64,000 bases of DNA from Ignavibacteriales bacterium (GTDB taxonomy: Bacteria; Bacteroidota; Ignavibacteria; UBA10030), in NCBI GenBank assembly GCA_016193365.1, contig JACPSI010000073.1:1-64000 (forward strand), written 5' to 3'. Below the pieces are notes generated by a model, which had not been told where the DNA came from, ran no database searches, and saw nothing but the letters and a program-made list of their open reading frames with translations. The position numbers and the translations under genes were made by a program. This document shows, one piece after another, positions 43,149 to 53,707 of the stretch (the stretch's first letter is position 1; the number at the start of each line of letters is the position of its first letter).

Positions 43149-44287
43149 ACATCCTCCAAAGGTTTCAGCGCTAACAGGAGCCGATCTTCTGAGACGACCA
43201 ATAGAGTATTTCTCCATACCAAAGGTGATACCCTGATCCTTCCGGGGGTCGAGTACTCCCACAGAATTTTCCCACTCTGGATATCATAGGCACGAAGGGT
43301 TCTATCAAGCGAACCGACATACACAAGATTGCCAGCAACAAGGGGCGGTGTGTTGATCACGCTTTTCGCAGCGGCGCTCCATGCAAGCTGGCCGTTCTTT
43401 GCATCCAGCGCATAGCACGTACCATCCGATGAACCCACGAAGATGCGTTTCCCGTCCGTCGATGCCGAGCCGTAGATCCTTGATTTTGTATCGAACCTCC
43501 ATACCAGTTCTCCGCTCTCAGTCCCGAGGCAATACACAGAGCCGTCCAGAGATCCAACGACAACCTGCTTCTCAAAGACAATCGGCGTGGCAAACACGCT
43601 TCCGTTGGTCCGAAATTTCCACCGTAGTTTTCCCTCCTGCGCTCCGACTGCGTAGACACCGCCGTCATCAGACCCAAAGAAAAGAATGTTTCCGTCTGAT
43701 GCGGGCGAAGACCGAATCGGCTTTCGGCCGTTATTCCCGTTTGCTTTAAACTGCCAGATTTCGGTTCCATCGTCTACGTTCAAACAAAACACCTTCCCCT
43801 CAAGAGTCGTCACGTACACCCGATCCTTGAAAAGCAGCGGCGAAGATTCGATCGGACCGAGCGCAAGAGACCAGGCGCGGTCGGAACCCTTCAGGGCAAC
43901 AGAGATGAGCGACTGATTCGAGCTTGAGAGCGGGACAATGATACTCGTTCCGTTCCAGACTGGGGTTCCCGCAATCGGAGCATCGAGAGCGACGTATGAT
44001 ATTCGTTTCCCGTCGAGAAAATTCACCAGCTGAATTTCGCCGTTCAACGTTCCGAGCACAATGACGCTATCGCGGACCAGCGGAGACGCCGTAATCCCCG
44101 CGACGGTGTTGTATTGCCATTTTTCAACAAGTGGCGGAAGAACGATTGTAGAACTACGGTTTGTCCGTGCAGGGTCACCTCCGGCAGTGACCCAGTCGTC
44201 CTGGGCAACCCTGAGCGAACGATTTACGCGTAGTCCAGCACAACTTGAGAACAAGAACAGAGCAAGCAGCAGTCTCTTAGATTCCAT
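43145..44287 (-). CDS. PQQ-like beta-propeller repeat lipoprotein
   Basis: Lipobox LFSSC; repeats such as DGTEIWQFKANG, EGKLRWKFRTNG, SGELVWRFDTKS. Confidence 0.85.
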   Translation of the reverse strand: MESKRLLLALFLFSSCAGLRVNRSLRVAQDDWVTAGGDPARTNRSSTIVLPPLVEKWQYNTVAGITASPLVRDSVIVLGTLNGEIQLVNFLDGKRISYVALDAPIAGTPVWNGTSIIVPLSSSNQSLISVALKGSDRAWSLALGPIESSPLLFKDRVYVTTLEGKVFCLNVDDGTEIWQFKANGNNGRKPIRSSPASDGNILFFGSDDGGVYAVGAQEGKLRWKFRTNGSVFATPIVFEKQVVVGSLDGSVYCLGTESGELVWRFDTKSRIYGSASTDGKRIFVGSSDGTCYALDAKNGQLAWSAAAKSVINTPPLVAGNLVYVGSLDRTLRAYDIQSGKILWEYSTPGRIRVSPLVWRNTLLVVSEDRLLLALKPLEDV

Positions 44288-44295
44288 GTCTGATA

Positions 44296-47106
44296 CTAGA
44301 AGTCCCAGCCGAAGAAAAACTGATAAAAAAGACCTTGTTGGAATCTGCCAAAATTTTGTTCTATACGTTTTCCGATATCGTACCGCAGAACGAGCACGCC
44401 GCCAAGATTGAGTCGGATGCCACCCCCGACGCTTCCCTTTGTATCCCTGTAGGCTTCATCCCACGCGCCTCCGGCGTCTGCAAAAAGAGCGCCCCGAATG
44501 GAGCCAAAATTAACGCCGCCGAAAGGAAAACGGATTCCCAGCTGGTCAATGAATGGAAAGCGCAATTCCGTGCTTGTGAGCCACAGTTTCTTCCCTCGAA
44601 TTGACCAACGCGGCCAGCCACGCAAATCCCAGCTCCCGCCCATGAAGAATCGCCGAGCTTCTTTGCCCTCGTTATACCAGAGGTGAGCGCGTGAAGCAAG
44701 GGCACTTCGCGTAGATAAACGGAAATAATTTCTGTAGTCGGCAATGATCGAATAGTAGCTGACGTTGGAGTTCTGTACATCGTTCGTGTATGCGAGAGTC
44801 ATTTTCATTCGATTCCCGTCGATGGGCCCGCTGGGGCCCCACAAAGAATTATCCCACACAAACGAAATGCCGTTTGAGACAAGGAGGGCTTTTCGCGGCA
44901 ACAGGTTCGTAAAAATGTCTTTTTCTGAATTACTGACCGTGATGCCGGTTTCGATGCGCTTGAATTTTGAAAGCGGATAACTCAGAACGAAATACCCGCC
45001 GAAGGAACGCTCGAAGTAAAACAGGTTTGGGTCGGTCAGGTCATACCGGTTGCCTGAAAAACGAAACACGCCGTACGAATAATTGGCCCGCTTGCTGAGC
45101 GATATCCTGGAAATGGCGAAGTTGAAGCTCTCAATGAGGTCGGAACTCGATTGCGCCGTGTTAAAAATAAGAAACTCGTACTGGTCGTTACCGAGGATGT
45201 CGCTCATCGCGAGCGTGGCTCCGCCCGATGTGCCAAAAATCGGGTCGGTCGATATCTGGCTCTGCGCAATGTCCAGCGTATAGTCGCCGGCGTATTTGAA
45301 TTGGCCCACGAGCGAAGACCCTTCCAGTTTGCGGTCGCGCCATGCAGGCCGCATGTCTGCAAAATCGAATGCTTTTACGACGTCTGAGGAATCGTAGAGT
45401 GTAGAGATCCCTGGAAGCGAGCGAATTTGGAAGCTGAAATTTTCAAAAGCGGTAAAATAGATATCGTCCGATTCTCCCCAGGAAGGGTCAAAAGCTGCGG
45501 TCGCAAGATTCGTTACTCTTCGCATGCTTCGTTGGGCGGCCGGCGTCCCGTCCATTCGCATCATCCAGATGTTTTGCGCGCCTTCCGCGTCGGACGTAAA
45601 AACCAGGGACTTCCCGTCGCGCGACCATGAAGGAGAATAGTAGTTCTCGTTGCCAAACGTCGCGTAATCAATTCGTGACGATTTCATGTCGTACAAGAAC
45701 AAATTGTACCTGCCCCGCTCGCCGTACGGAGTACGGTCTGAGCTAAACACCAGTATATCGTCCACCGGCGACCATGCAGGGTCGCGATCGTCATAAAAGT
45801 CATTCGTCAGACGAAGCAGAGAACGTGATTCCAGTTCGTAGACGTAGAGGTCGTTGTTGCCGCCTTTATCGATAGACGAAAACGCCACGCGTTTTCCGTT
45901 CGGCGCCCAGCTCGTTGAACCAAGGACGACGAGGTTTTTGAATCGTATCGTCTCCAGAAGATTATCGCTCTTGACATCATAGAGATGCAGGGCGTCATTT
46001 TCGCCGCTTTTGGTGATAAACGCAAGTATCCCGTCCTTCGAAATGCTCAACCTCCCCTGAAACAGGTGAAATGCCTCGAATTCATCCGTGCGCTCACCTT
46101 CCACGACAACTTCGGGCTTTGCTTTTTCTACGCCAAGGTTGAGTCGATACACATTCGTGTAGCCCGTGTGGTTGCCGATGAAATAGATTTCTTTCTTTCC
46201 GTTGTGAGAATAGAAAATCGGCTTTGCGTTGAAACCGACGTCAACAACGCTCGCCGTGACTCTACTCGGCAAATCTTCATCCTTGACGACGGGATAATAG
46301 TTCTTTTTCAGAAAGTAGAGCCATTCCTCGTCAAGCTCCTTGTATCCCTTGCCGATAGTGCTTTTCATGATCTCGTTGAAGCTCGATGACTTCCAGAAAT
46401 TCTCCATGAGAAGCAGGATTTTTTCTTCACCATAACGTTCTGCGATAAACTGCAACACGTGCTGACCTTCCTTGTACATCAGGAAGGATCCATAGATTTT
46501 TTCCATGTCGCTCAGGGGGACCACATAATTGTTGATCGACGCATCCCTCAGAATCATTTCAGCCTGCGTGTCCCATTCTGTCGACCAGAACTCCGCTAAA
46601 CCTTCTGTGAACCACAGAGGCGTGACTCTGTCCAGGGGCGTGCGATGGTCAAGCATGACTCTGTTGATTTTGCTGTGCATAAAAACGTGGACAAGCTCGT
46701 GCCTGATGACGTGCCTGAACTGTGCGGTTGATCCGTCGGAGGGAATGACGACGCGGCCTTTGAGAAATTCGAAGAACCCGCCTACTCCTTCTGGAATAAA
46801 CCCCGGTGTTGTGTTTGTCTGCTGGAAGTGCAGGTGCGAGCTGTAAAAGATGAGCGGAACACGGTGATTGATGTTGTGGTTGAATCTCTGCTCGAGCTGC
46901 TTGTAACCCTCCTCGGCAAAATACGCGCCCCGCTCGGCGAGCTCCTTCATTTCAGGATAATAGTAAATATCAAAATGCTCGGTTTGAAGCGTGTGCCAAT
47001 CGAATTCAGTGTACTGGACTTTATTGCGTCCGAAGTAGTAGAATTGCGCGGGCGCCGAACTCACCAACATCAGGAGGAAGATGATATGGTAGCAAAGAGT
47101 CTTCAA
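44296..47106 (-). CDS. Gluzincin-type metalloprotease, TolB-like propeller and outer-membrane beta-barrel fusion
   Basis: RHELVHVFMH (HExxH) with WFTEGLAEFWS; WD40/TolB repeats (SWAPNGKRVAFSS, SPSWSRDGKSLVFTSD); C-terminal barrel (MGGSWDLRGWPRWSIRGKKLWLTSTELRFPF). Confidence 0.85.
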   Translation of the reverse strand: MKTLCYHIIFLLMLVSSAPAQFYYFGRNKVQYTEFDWHTLQTEHFDIYYYPEMKELAERGAYFAEEGYKQLEQRFNHNINHRVPLIFYSSHLHFQQTNTTPGFIPEGVGGFFEFLKGRVVIPSDGSTAQFRHVIRHELVHVFMHSKINRVMLDHRTPLDRVTPLWFTEGLAEFWSTEWDTQAEMILRDASINNYVVPLSDMEKIYGSFLMYKEGQHVLQFIAERYGEEKILLLMENFWKSSSFNEIMKSTIGKGYKELDEEWLYFLKKNYYPVVKDEDLPSRVTASVVDVGFNAKPIFYSHNGKKEIYFIGNHTGYTNVYRLNLGVEKAKPEVVVEGERTDEFEAFHLFQGRLSISKDGILAFITKSGENDALHLYDVKSDNLLETIRFKNLVVLGSTSWAPNGKRVAFSSIDKGGNNDLYVYELESRSLLRLTNDFYDDRDPAWSPVDDILVFSSDRTPYGERGRYNLFLYDMKSSRIDYATFGNENYYSPSWSRDGKSLVFTSDAEGAQNIWMMRMDGTPAAQRSMRRVTNLATAAFDPSWGESDDIYFTAFENFSFQIRSLPGISTLYDSSDVVKAFDFADMRPAWRDRKLEGSSLVGQFKYAGDYTLDIAQSQISTDPIFGTSGGATLAMSDILGNDQYEFLIFNTAQSSSDLIESFNFAISRISLSKRANYSYGVFRFSGNRYDLTDPNLFYFERSFGGYFVLSYPLSKFKRIETGITVSNSEKDIFTNLLPRKALLVSNGISFVWDNSLWGPSGPIDGNRMKMTLAYTNDVQNSNVSYYSIIADYRNYFRLSTRSALASRAHLWYNEGKEARRFFMGGSWDLRGWPRWSIRGKKLWLTSTELRFPFIDQLGIRFPFGGVNFGSIRGALFADAGGAWDEAYRDTKGSVGGGIRLNLGGVLVLRYDIGKRIEQNFGRFQQGLFYQFFFGWDF

Positions 47107-47114
47107 GACGAAAT

Positions 47115-48164
47115 CTATACTTTTGCCAGCTCGCCTTTCAGAAAGTCAATGACTTTCACCGGCGTAGGATCCTGGTTGTTGAGAATGGCGAGATAGAAGC
47201 TTACCCAGTCGCCAACATGGATCAACGAAAACATTCGCGCAAGGAGCGATATTCCCTCGCTCCACACTTCGGTGACGCTCGAAGTGTATTGAGAAACGAT
47301 ATCCTTTGTGATGTTTTCGCGCATAGCCACGCGTTTGTGCGTTCCTTTGTCTTTCAGGAAGATAACATGCATCTGCCTCATCAAGTCCGCCAGCACTTTC
47401 CAGCCGACGAGCTCGTTATGGTTCATTTCCGGCAGAACGTGGCCGAAACCAAGCTGCTTGGCGTTCTCCGCAATCTGGCCGCGCCATCTGATATTGACGG
47501 CGTCGAGATGTTCATTGGCGGAATAAATAATGGGGAGTTTGCCCTTGAGTTGTTGGGCCAAGTGCAGGGCGGCGTTCTCAGGAGAATCCGGGTCCGACAA
47601 AACCATGCCCTTGCGCTGAAGAAGAGAGATCGTCTCTTTCATATCCTTGTCTTTGGACTTGACGAAGCCAAGCTTTGAAAGAACGACAAGGAGAGGAAAA
47701 AACGAGTACCCGAGGGCTGCGCGCGGTGAGTAGCCAGGCGGAATCTGAATCCACGGTTGTTTATATTTTTTGGCCATTTTTTCCGTTTCTCCCCCTGTGC
47801 TGATGCAGAGAACTTTTGCTTTTCGCTTCACCGCATCCTGATGCGCCGCTATCGTTTCCTCGGTATTGCCGGAATAACTCGAGACGACCACGAGTGTATT
47901 TTTGTCAACAAAATCGGGTGCATAATAGTGCCTGTTAATAATGAAAGGAACGGCCAGCTCATCCGCAAGATAAGAGCGAAGTAAATCACCGCCAATCGCC
48001 GAGCCGCCCAAGCCTGTGAGGACGATATTGCGAACTCCATGTACGTTGAGTTTAACCTTTGCCGCCTTGCCAATTTTTACGCCATCCTCAACCTGCCTGT
48101 GAAAATCGCGAACCCAAACATACATTCCGGATGGATCCGCCCGCTTGATGTCTTCGAGTGTCAT
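47115..48164 (-). CDS. Bifunctional phosphoglucose/phosphomannose isomerase
   Basis: LTGLGGSAIGGDLLRSY, VVSSYSGNTEETIAA. Confidence 0.9.
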   Translation of the reverse strand: MTLEDIKRADPSGMYVWVRDFHRQVEDGVKIGKAAKVKLNVHGVRNIVLTGLGGSAIGGDLLRSYLADELAVPFIINRHYYAPDFVDKNTLVVVSSYSGNTEETIAAHQDAVKRKAKVLCISTGGETEKMAKKYKQPWIQIPPGYSPRAALGYSFFPLLVVLSKLGFVKSKDKDMKETISLLQRKGMVLSDPDSPENAALHLAQQLKGKLPIIYSANEHLDAVNIRWRGQIAENAKQLGFGHVLPEMNHNELVGWKVLADLMRQMHVIFLKDKGTHKRVAMRENITKDIVSQYTSSVTEVWSEGISLLARMFSLIHVGDWVSFYLAILNNQDPTPVKVIDFLKGELAKV

Positions 48165-48206
48165 GGTTATTCCTTGATGTGTGGGAGAAGAAACGAAGAA
48201 AGAAAA

Positions 48207-49967
48207 TCATCCCGTCGGTATATCCGGGAACTTCTCTTTCATGATACGCTGTAAATACGATTTTATTTCATCCTCGGTCTGCATCGTCAAGACTTTCTCC
48301 GCAATGTGTTTTGCTTCTGTAAAGTGAACTGACCGAATAATTTTCTTGATCTCAGGCAGAGTCGTCGGCACAACGCTGAATTCGTCAAGGCCGAGCCCTA
48401 AAAGAAGCATCGTCGCTAAAGGATCGCCAGCCATTTCTCCGCACATTCCAACCCACACATCCCCCTTCTTTCCGCGTTCGATAATTCTGCGAAGAAATCT
48501 TACAACTGCAGGATGAAACTCCTGATACAACGAAGAAACGATTTCATTGCTCCTGTCCACTGCGAGCAAATACTGTATCAAATCATTCGTGCCGATGCTT
48601 AAGAAATCAACCTCCTGAGCGAGGTCCTCGGCGATCACAGCCGCTGAAGGAACTTCCACCATAACGCCAACCTTGATATTTTCGTCAAAGAGGATATCCT
48701 TTGCCTTCAGCTGACGTTTCGCTTCTTCAAGGTGCTTCTTTGCGCTCCGGACTTCCTTAATGCTGGAGATCATGGGAAACATCACGGCAACATTCTTTCT
48801 CGTGCTTGCTCTCAGGATTGCCCTGAGCTGGTCGAGAAAGAGATCTTCTTTATCGAGCATGACTCGAATTCCGCGCCATCCCAGAAACGGATTGTTTTCT
48901 GAAATCGTCTGCATCATGAGCTTATCGCCCCCGATGTCAAACGTTCTAATGATCACTTGTTTCGGATGCAGAGCTTCGGCAAGGATTTTGTATTGGTAAA
49001 CCTGTTCCTGCTCGGTGGGAAAAACTTCTTTCCCGAGAAGTAACACTTCCGACCGGTAGAGCCCTACGCCGTCAGCTCCCTGCATTTTGACAAACTCCAG
49101 TTCCTCCTGAAGTTCAATGTTTGCTGCGAGCTGGACCCTGTGCCCGTCAAGCGTTTCAGCCGGAAGCTCGCGGAGGACGGAAAGCCGATCCTCGAAATCC
49201 TTGTACTCTTTCTGCTTGCGCTCATACTTGTGGACGGTCCCTTCGGTAGGGTTGATAATCACCATCCCGCTGTAACCGTCCAGAATCATCGTATCGCCCT
49301 CATGGGCTTTTCCGGCCACATGCGGCAATCCCACGACCGTTGGAATCTGCATGGCGCGGGCAAGAAGGACGCTGTGCGATGTCGAACCTCCGATCTCCGT
49401 GGCGAAGGCAAGGACTTCATTACGGCTCAGGATCAGCGTATCTGCGGCAGAGAGATTAGGCGCCACAACGATATTCGCCCCTTCGAATTTCGAGACCAAT
49501 CGTTGTTCCTGCAAATTACGCAGGATTCTGTTCCGGACGTCTTCAAGGTCGTTAGCCCGTTCACGCGTGTACTCGTCTTTTGCCGCAATCATGAGCCGGT
49601 GGTACTTGCCGATCTCGTCCTGAACGACAAACTCTGCGTTCTTTTTTTCCTTTCGTACACGCTCGAATACAGTGCCAAAGATAATTGCGTCATCCAGAAT
49701 GAGGAGCTGCGCCTCAAGAATCTTCGCTTGATTGTTGCCGAGCTTTTTTTCGGCGAAGTCGTAGATTTTTCTGAGTTCTTTTTTGGAACGGGCGATGGAT
49801 TGCTCGAGACGCGAGATTTCCTTTTCGACTTCATTCCCCACTAGTGTACGCTCCTCTACAATCGGCTCGTGTTTTCGAAAAAGATACACGGGCCCTTTGG
49901 CAATTCCCGGCGAGGCAGGGATTCCTTTGAGCGTGATCTCTGGTCTTTTTGGCTCAGTCATAAGCAT
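48207..49967 (-). CDS. ptsI: Phosphoenolpyruvate-protein phosphotransferase (EI)
   Basis: GGSTSHSVLLARAMQIPTVVG, DGVGLYRSEVLLL, FLSIGTNDLIQYLLAVDR. Confidence 0.95.
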   Translation of the reverse strand: MLMTEPKRPEITLKGIPASPGIAKGPVYLFRKHEPIVEERTLVGNEVEKEISRLEQSIARSKKELRKIYDFAEKKLGNNQAKILEAQLLILDDAIIFGTVFERVRKEKKNAEFVVQDEIGKYHRLMIAAKDEYTRERANDLEDVRNRILRNLQEQRLVSKFEGANIVVAPNLSAADTLILSRNEVLAFATEIGGSTSHSVLLARAMQIPTVVGLPHVAGKAHEGDTMILDGYSGMVIINPTEGTVHKYERKQKEYKDFEDRLSVLRELPAETLDGHRVQLAANIELQEELEFVKMQGADGVGLYRSEVLLLGKEVFPTEQEQVYQYKILAEALHPKQVIIRTFDIGGDKLMMQTISENNPFLGWRGIRVMLDKEDLFLDQLRAILRASTRKNVAVMFPMISSIKEVRSAKKHLEEAKRQLKAKDILFDENIKVGVMVEVPSAAVIAEDLAQEVDFLSIGTNDLIQYLLAVDRSNEIVSSLYQEFHPAVVRFLRRIIERGKKGDVWVGMCGEMAGDPLATMLLLGLGLDEFSVVPTTLPEIKKIIRSVHFTEAKHIAEKVLTMQTEDEIKSYLQRIMKEKFPDIPTG

Positions 49968-49994
49968 GTGCCGGATTGAATTCGCGGTTCGAAT

Positions 49995-50264
49995 CTATAT
50001 TTCCTCGTCGAAACCGCGTTGGAACAAATCAACCATGGATTTCGAAGCTTGTTCTTCGTCCTCGCCGGTAAATCGGAGCAACATCCTGGACCCTTGTTCT
50101 GCTGCAAGCGTCATGACGCCGATGATGCTCTTTCCATTGATTTCAATGCCATCTTTCTCGATGTAAAAATCGGATTTGTATTTTGCGGCGAGCTTCACGA
50201 TGGAGGCTGCGGGCCTGGTGTGAAGCCCCATCTTATTTCGGATCGTTACTTCGCGTTCGACCAT
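49995..50264 (-). CDS. HPr phosphocarrier protein
   Basis: IRNKMGLHTRPAASIVKLA (active His) and GKSIIGVMTLAA (regulatory Ser). Confidence 0.94.
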   Translation of the reverse strand: MVEREVTIRNKMGLHTRPAASIVKLAAKYKSDFYIEKDGIEINGKSIIGVMTLAAEQGSRMLLRFTGEDEEQASKSMVDLFQRGFDEEI

Positions 50265-50275
50265 GCACGAGGCTT

Positions 50276-51253
50276 CTAATGAGTCCTGTGCATGAGCATA
50301 TCAGCCAACCAGGAAAGCATCTCGCGTGCATCGGATGGGTGAAGCTGTTGAAGCTGAGCTTTGGCGTCCGCAATATCGCTTTTCACCTGCGACCGTGCAG
50401 CTTCAAGTGCACCGGTTCGCTCATAGATTCTTCGGAACTCCGCAATCCGCTTCTTTGATACTCCACCATTCCTCATGAAGCTCAGCAAGATGGATTTGTC
50501 TTTTCCTTTTGCCCGCTTCAAAGCTTCCAGCAGCAGAAATGTCTTCTTCCCTTCGACCAGGTCTCCTCCGATGGTTTTTCCCAACTTTCTTTCGTCGGCG
50601 ATGATATCGAGGAGGTCATCCTGAACCTGGAAAGCTCTTCCCACGCACTCGCCATACGACCGCAAGGCGCGAAGTTCCTGATCTCCCGCGTTCCCGATCA
50701 ACCCGCCAACCTGCGAGGACACAGCCACCATGGCTGCGGTTTTTTTCCCTATCATTGTTAGATAATCTTCGACCGCAACCCGACTCCTCGTCTCAAATTC
50801 TTTGTCAAAAGCTTGCCCCTCGCATACCACCACCACACCTTCCGTGAAGGTTTTGCTGATTTCCTGTATGCGCGAGGAGTTGGTTCTCAGCAATGCGCGG
50901 TAGGCGAGTGCAAGAAGGGCATCTCCCGCGAGGATAGCAACGTTGGTATCCCACTTCTTGTGGACTGTAGCTCTTCCACGACGCGAACTGGCATGATCCA
51001 TGATATCGTCGTGCACGAGAGTGAAGTTGTGTAGAATCTCAACAGCGACTCCTGCATGAATAGCTTCGCTTACACTTCCACCAACTGCTTCACAGGAGAG
51101 GAGTACAAGGAGAGGTCGAATCCTTTTTCCGCCGCCATCGAGAACGTATTTAGCTGGCTGGTACAGACTTCTGGGACTCGTTTCTTCGATGAATCGATTC
51201 AGGTACTCATCGACTTTTGTTTTGTATTCGATGTATCGTTGATTGAAATCCAT
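50276..51253 (-). CDS. Polyprenyl synthetase family protein
   Basis: GGKRIRPLL, LVHDDIMDHASSRRGRATVH, FQVQDDLLDI. Confidence 0.93.
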   Translation of the reverse strand: MDFNQRYIEYKTKVDEYLNRFIEETSPRSLYQPAKYVLDGGGKRIRPLLVLLSCEAVGGSVSEAIHAGVAVEILHNFTLVHDDIMDHASSRRGRATVHKKWDTNVAILAGDALLALAYRALLRTNSSRIQEISKTFTEGVVVVCEGQAFDKEFETRSRVAVEDYLTMIGKKTAAMVAVSSQVGGLIGNAGDQELRALRSYGECVGRAFQVQDDLLDIIADERKLGKTIGGDLVEGKKTFLLLEALKRAKGKDKSILLSFMRNGGVSKKRIAEFRRIYERTGALEAARSQVKSDIADAKAQLQQLHPSDAREMLSWLADMLMHRTH

Positions 51254-51306
51254 GATTTGCCTGCGAATGAAGGCTTGGTAAATCTACGCTTTCGATTCTT
51301 GTTTCG

Positions 51307-52398
51307 TCATTGTGCTTTCAATACCAGTTGCCGTTGTTGTAATTCTGAAACGGTTCTTGACCCTGTGAGAAACATTGCCCCCTTCACTTGCATCATCCAG
51401 GTATCGATTTTTTGGATAAGCCCCTTCCTTCCGCCCGACTCAAGCGCTTTCAGCATAGGCCGCGCAGCGCCCACGAGGTCTGCTCCAAAGGCTATGGACT
51501 TTGCTACATCAAGCCCTCCGTGAATTCCTCCCGAGGAAATAACTGTGAGTCCCTGTGTTTCGGACTTGAGGCTGCAGACCTGCCGTAACGCATCCACAGT
51601 GGGAATTCCCCAGTCCCAAAAGGCCGAGGTAAAGGATTCCTCTGAAAACTTTCCGTTTTTCTGTGTAGCTCTCGACGGCCTTCCGTTTTCATTCTTTCGC
51701 CTTATGATCTCCACACCGGCCCAGCTCGTCCCGCCTGCGCCCGCCACGTCAATGATTCGCACGCCGACATTGAGAAGTCGTTTTGCAACGTCCCTTGAGA
51801 TTCCCGCTCCGATTTCCTTTACAAGAATCGGAATGTTCAACTGCCTGACCAGCAGCTCAATGCCTGACAGCACTCCATGAAAATCCGGGGAACCTTCAGG
51901 TTGAAGGAACTCCTGAAGAGGATTCAAATGAACGGCAAATCCGTCCGCATGAATAAGTTCGGCGAGTTTCTGAACTTTCGAAGCATCCTTCAGTTTCGCC
52001 ACCTCGGCGGCGCCAATGTTCCCAAACACGGGAATATTTTTTGCTACTTCGCGCACAACGCTGAACGACCGATGATACGTGGAATCTTCCATAGCCTGGC
52101 GCTGGCTGCCCACCCCCATCGCCAGCCGTTTCTCGGCGCACACTTCAGCAAGTTGGCGGTTGATCCTCTGAGCGTCCTTGTAACCCCCTGTCATGCTGGA
52201 CACAATAAGAGGGAAAGACAGCTCTTTGCCTAAAAAGCTGACGGTAGTATCGATGTCGGAAAAATTGAGCTCGGGAAGGGCGTTGTGGAGGAACTCGAAG
52301 CGCTCAAACCCCGATGTTTTTGTGCGGAATGAAACATCCTTCGAAAGCGTAATTTCGACGTGTTGCTGTTTTCGCGAGGATGTCCGTGTGTTTTTCAT
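51307..52398 (-). CDS. fni: Type 2 isopentenyl-diphosphate delta-isomerase
   Basis: LIVSSMTGGYKDAQRINRQLAEVCAEKRLAMGVGSQRQ; VIDVAGAGGTSWAGVE-type motif. Confidence 0.93.
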   Translation of the reverse strand: MKNTRTSSRKQQHVEITLSKDVSFRTKTSGFERFEFLHNALPELNFSDIDTTVSFLGKELSFPLIVSSMTGGYKDAQRINRQLAEVCAEKRLAMGVGSQRQAMEDSTYHRSFSVVREVAKNIPVFGNIGAAEVAKLKDASKVQKLAELIHADGFAVHLNPLQEFLQPEGSPDFHGVLSGIELLVRQLNIPILVKEIGAGISRDVAKRLLNVGVRIIDVAGAGGTSWAGVEIIRRKNENGRPSRATQKNGKFSEESFTSAFWDWGIPTVDALRQVCSLKSETQGLTVISSGGIHGGLDVAKSIAFGADLVGAARPMLKALESGGRKGLIQKIDTWMMQVKGAMFLTGSRTVSELQQRQLVLKAQ

Positions 52399-52540
52399 AA
52401 TTCATGGAGTTTGCATTATAATACAGAAATGAGTAGGGAAAGGCAAGAAAGCGATTGAGACCTTTTTACCCGAAACCAGACTGAAGATACGGTTTGATTT
52501 TCGTATCTTGGGTAGCCATCTATCCAATGAAAGCACGTTT

Positions 52541-53626
52541 ATGCAAATCGGTATTGTCGGATTACCCTTCTCGGGAAAATCAACGCTCTTCCAAACTATC
52601 ACCAGGATGCATCTCGATGCACACGCTCTCTCCAGGGCTGAGGCGCATCATGCGATCGTGAAAGTGCCTGATGCGAGACTGGATAAACTCTCAGAGCTCT
52701 TTTCCCCCAAAAGCACCGTTTATGCTACGATTGAATTTGTCGATGTCGTCGGACTGAAAAAGGGAGAAACCGGCTCGACACAGTTCACCACGAACTTCTT
52801 TTCCAACGTTAAAACCAATGACGCGCTGGTGCAAGTGGTCCGCTTGTTTTCCAACGACGCCGTGCCGCATCCCGACGGCTCCATAGACGCTGTCCGTGAC
52901 ATCAGGGCTTTTGAAACCGAGTTCATTCTTGCCGACCTGGCGATCACCGAAACGCGTGTGGACAGGGTCAAAAAGCAGCTTCAGAAGACTCAGGATGACC
53001 ATCTGAAGAAAGAATTGCCCGTTCTTGAAAAATGCAAACACACGCTGGAATCAGAAAAACCTTTGAGGGAGGCAGACTTTACAAAAGAAGAACTTCAGCT
53101 CCTGAAAACCTACCAGCTCCTCTCGGTCAAACCGATGCTTCTTGCTTTGAACTTCGACGAATCACAGCGCACGACTGCAGGGGAAATTTCCAACAAGATT
53201 GCTGCATCATCTGGCGGCCGAAACACCAAGGTGATGTCATTCTTCGGAAAGATCGAAATGGAGTTATCAGAGCTCTCCGACAGCGAAGCGACGGAGTTTA
53301 TGCAAGAATACGGCATCAAGGAGTCGGCGTTGCGTGCACTTATTCGGGAATCGTATTCGCTCCTCGGCCTTCAATCGTTTTTTACCGTCGGTGAAGACGA
53401 ATGCAGGGCGTGGACGATGAAGAAGGGGATGACAGCGCAGGAAGCCGCCGGAGTCATTCACTCGGATTTTTACGCAAAGTTCATCCGCTCCGAAGTTGTG
53501 CACTATGACGACTTTGTCAGGCATGGAGGATCTTTCGCCAAAGCAAAAGAAGCCGGGCTCTGGCGCCTCGAAGGAAAAGAATACGTCGTCAAAGATGGCG
53601 ACATCATGTCCATACGTCACAGCTGA
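52541..53626 (+). CDS. YchF/Obg-type GTPase
   Basis: MQIGIVGLPFSGKSTLFQTIT, FVDVVGLKKG, C-terminal TGS-like domain. Confidence 0.9.
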   Translation: MQIGIVGLPFSGKSTLFQTITRMHLDAHALSRAEAHHAIVKVPDARLDKLSELFSPKSTVYATIEFVDVVGLKKGETGSTQFTTNFFSNVKTNDALVQVVRLFSNDAVPHPDGSIDAVRDIRAFETEFILADLAITETRVDRVKKQLQKTQDDHLKKELPVLEKCKHTLESEKPLREADFTKEELQLLKTYQLLSVKPMLLALNFDESQRTTAGEISNKIAASSGGRNTKVMSFFGKIEMELSELSDSEATEFMQEYGIKESALRALIRESYSLLGLQSFFTVGEDECRAWTMKKGMTAQEAAGVIHSDFYAKFIRSEVVHYDDFVRHGGSFAKAKEAGLWRLEGKEYVVKDGDIMSIRHS

Positions 53627-53670
53627 CGCCTTTTTTTTGTTTCTCTCATCATTGTTTCGTATCTTCATTT

Positions 53671-53692
53671 CCCCTCTGTGAGGGGATTTTTT
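53671..53692 (+). terminator. Rho-independent terminator after the YchF-like gene
   Basis: CCCCTC-tgt-GAGGGG followed by ATTTTTTT. Confidence 0.88.
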
Positions 53693-53707
53693 TCGCCCGG
53701 AAATCCC

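Noticed and set aside
49140-49844. 234-aa plus-strand ORF
   Set aside because: Antisense shadow of ptsI.
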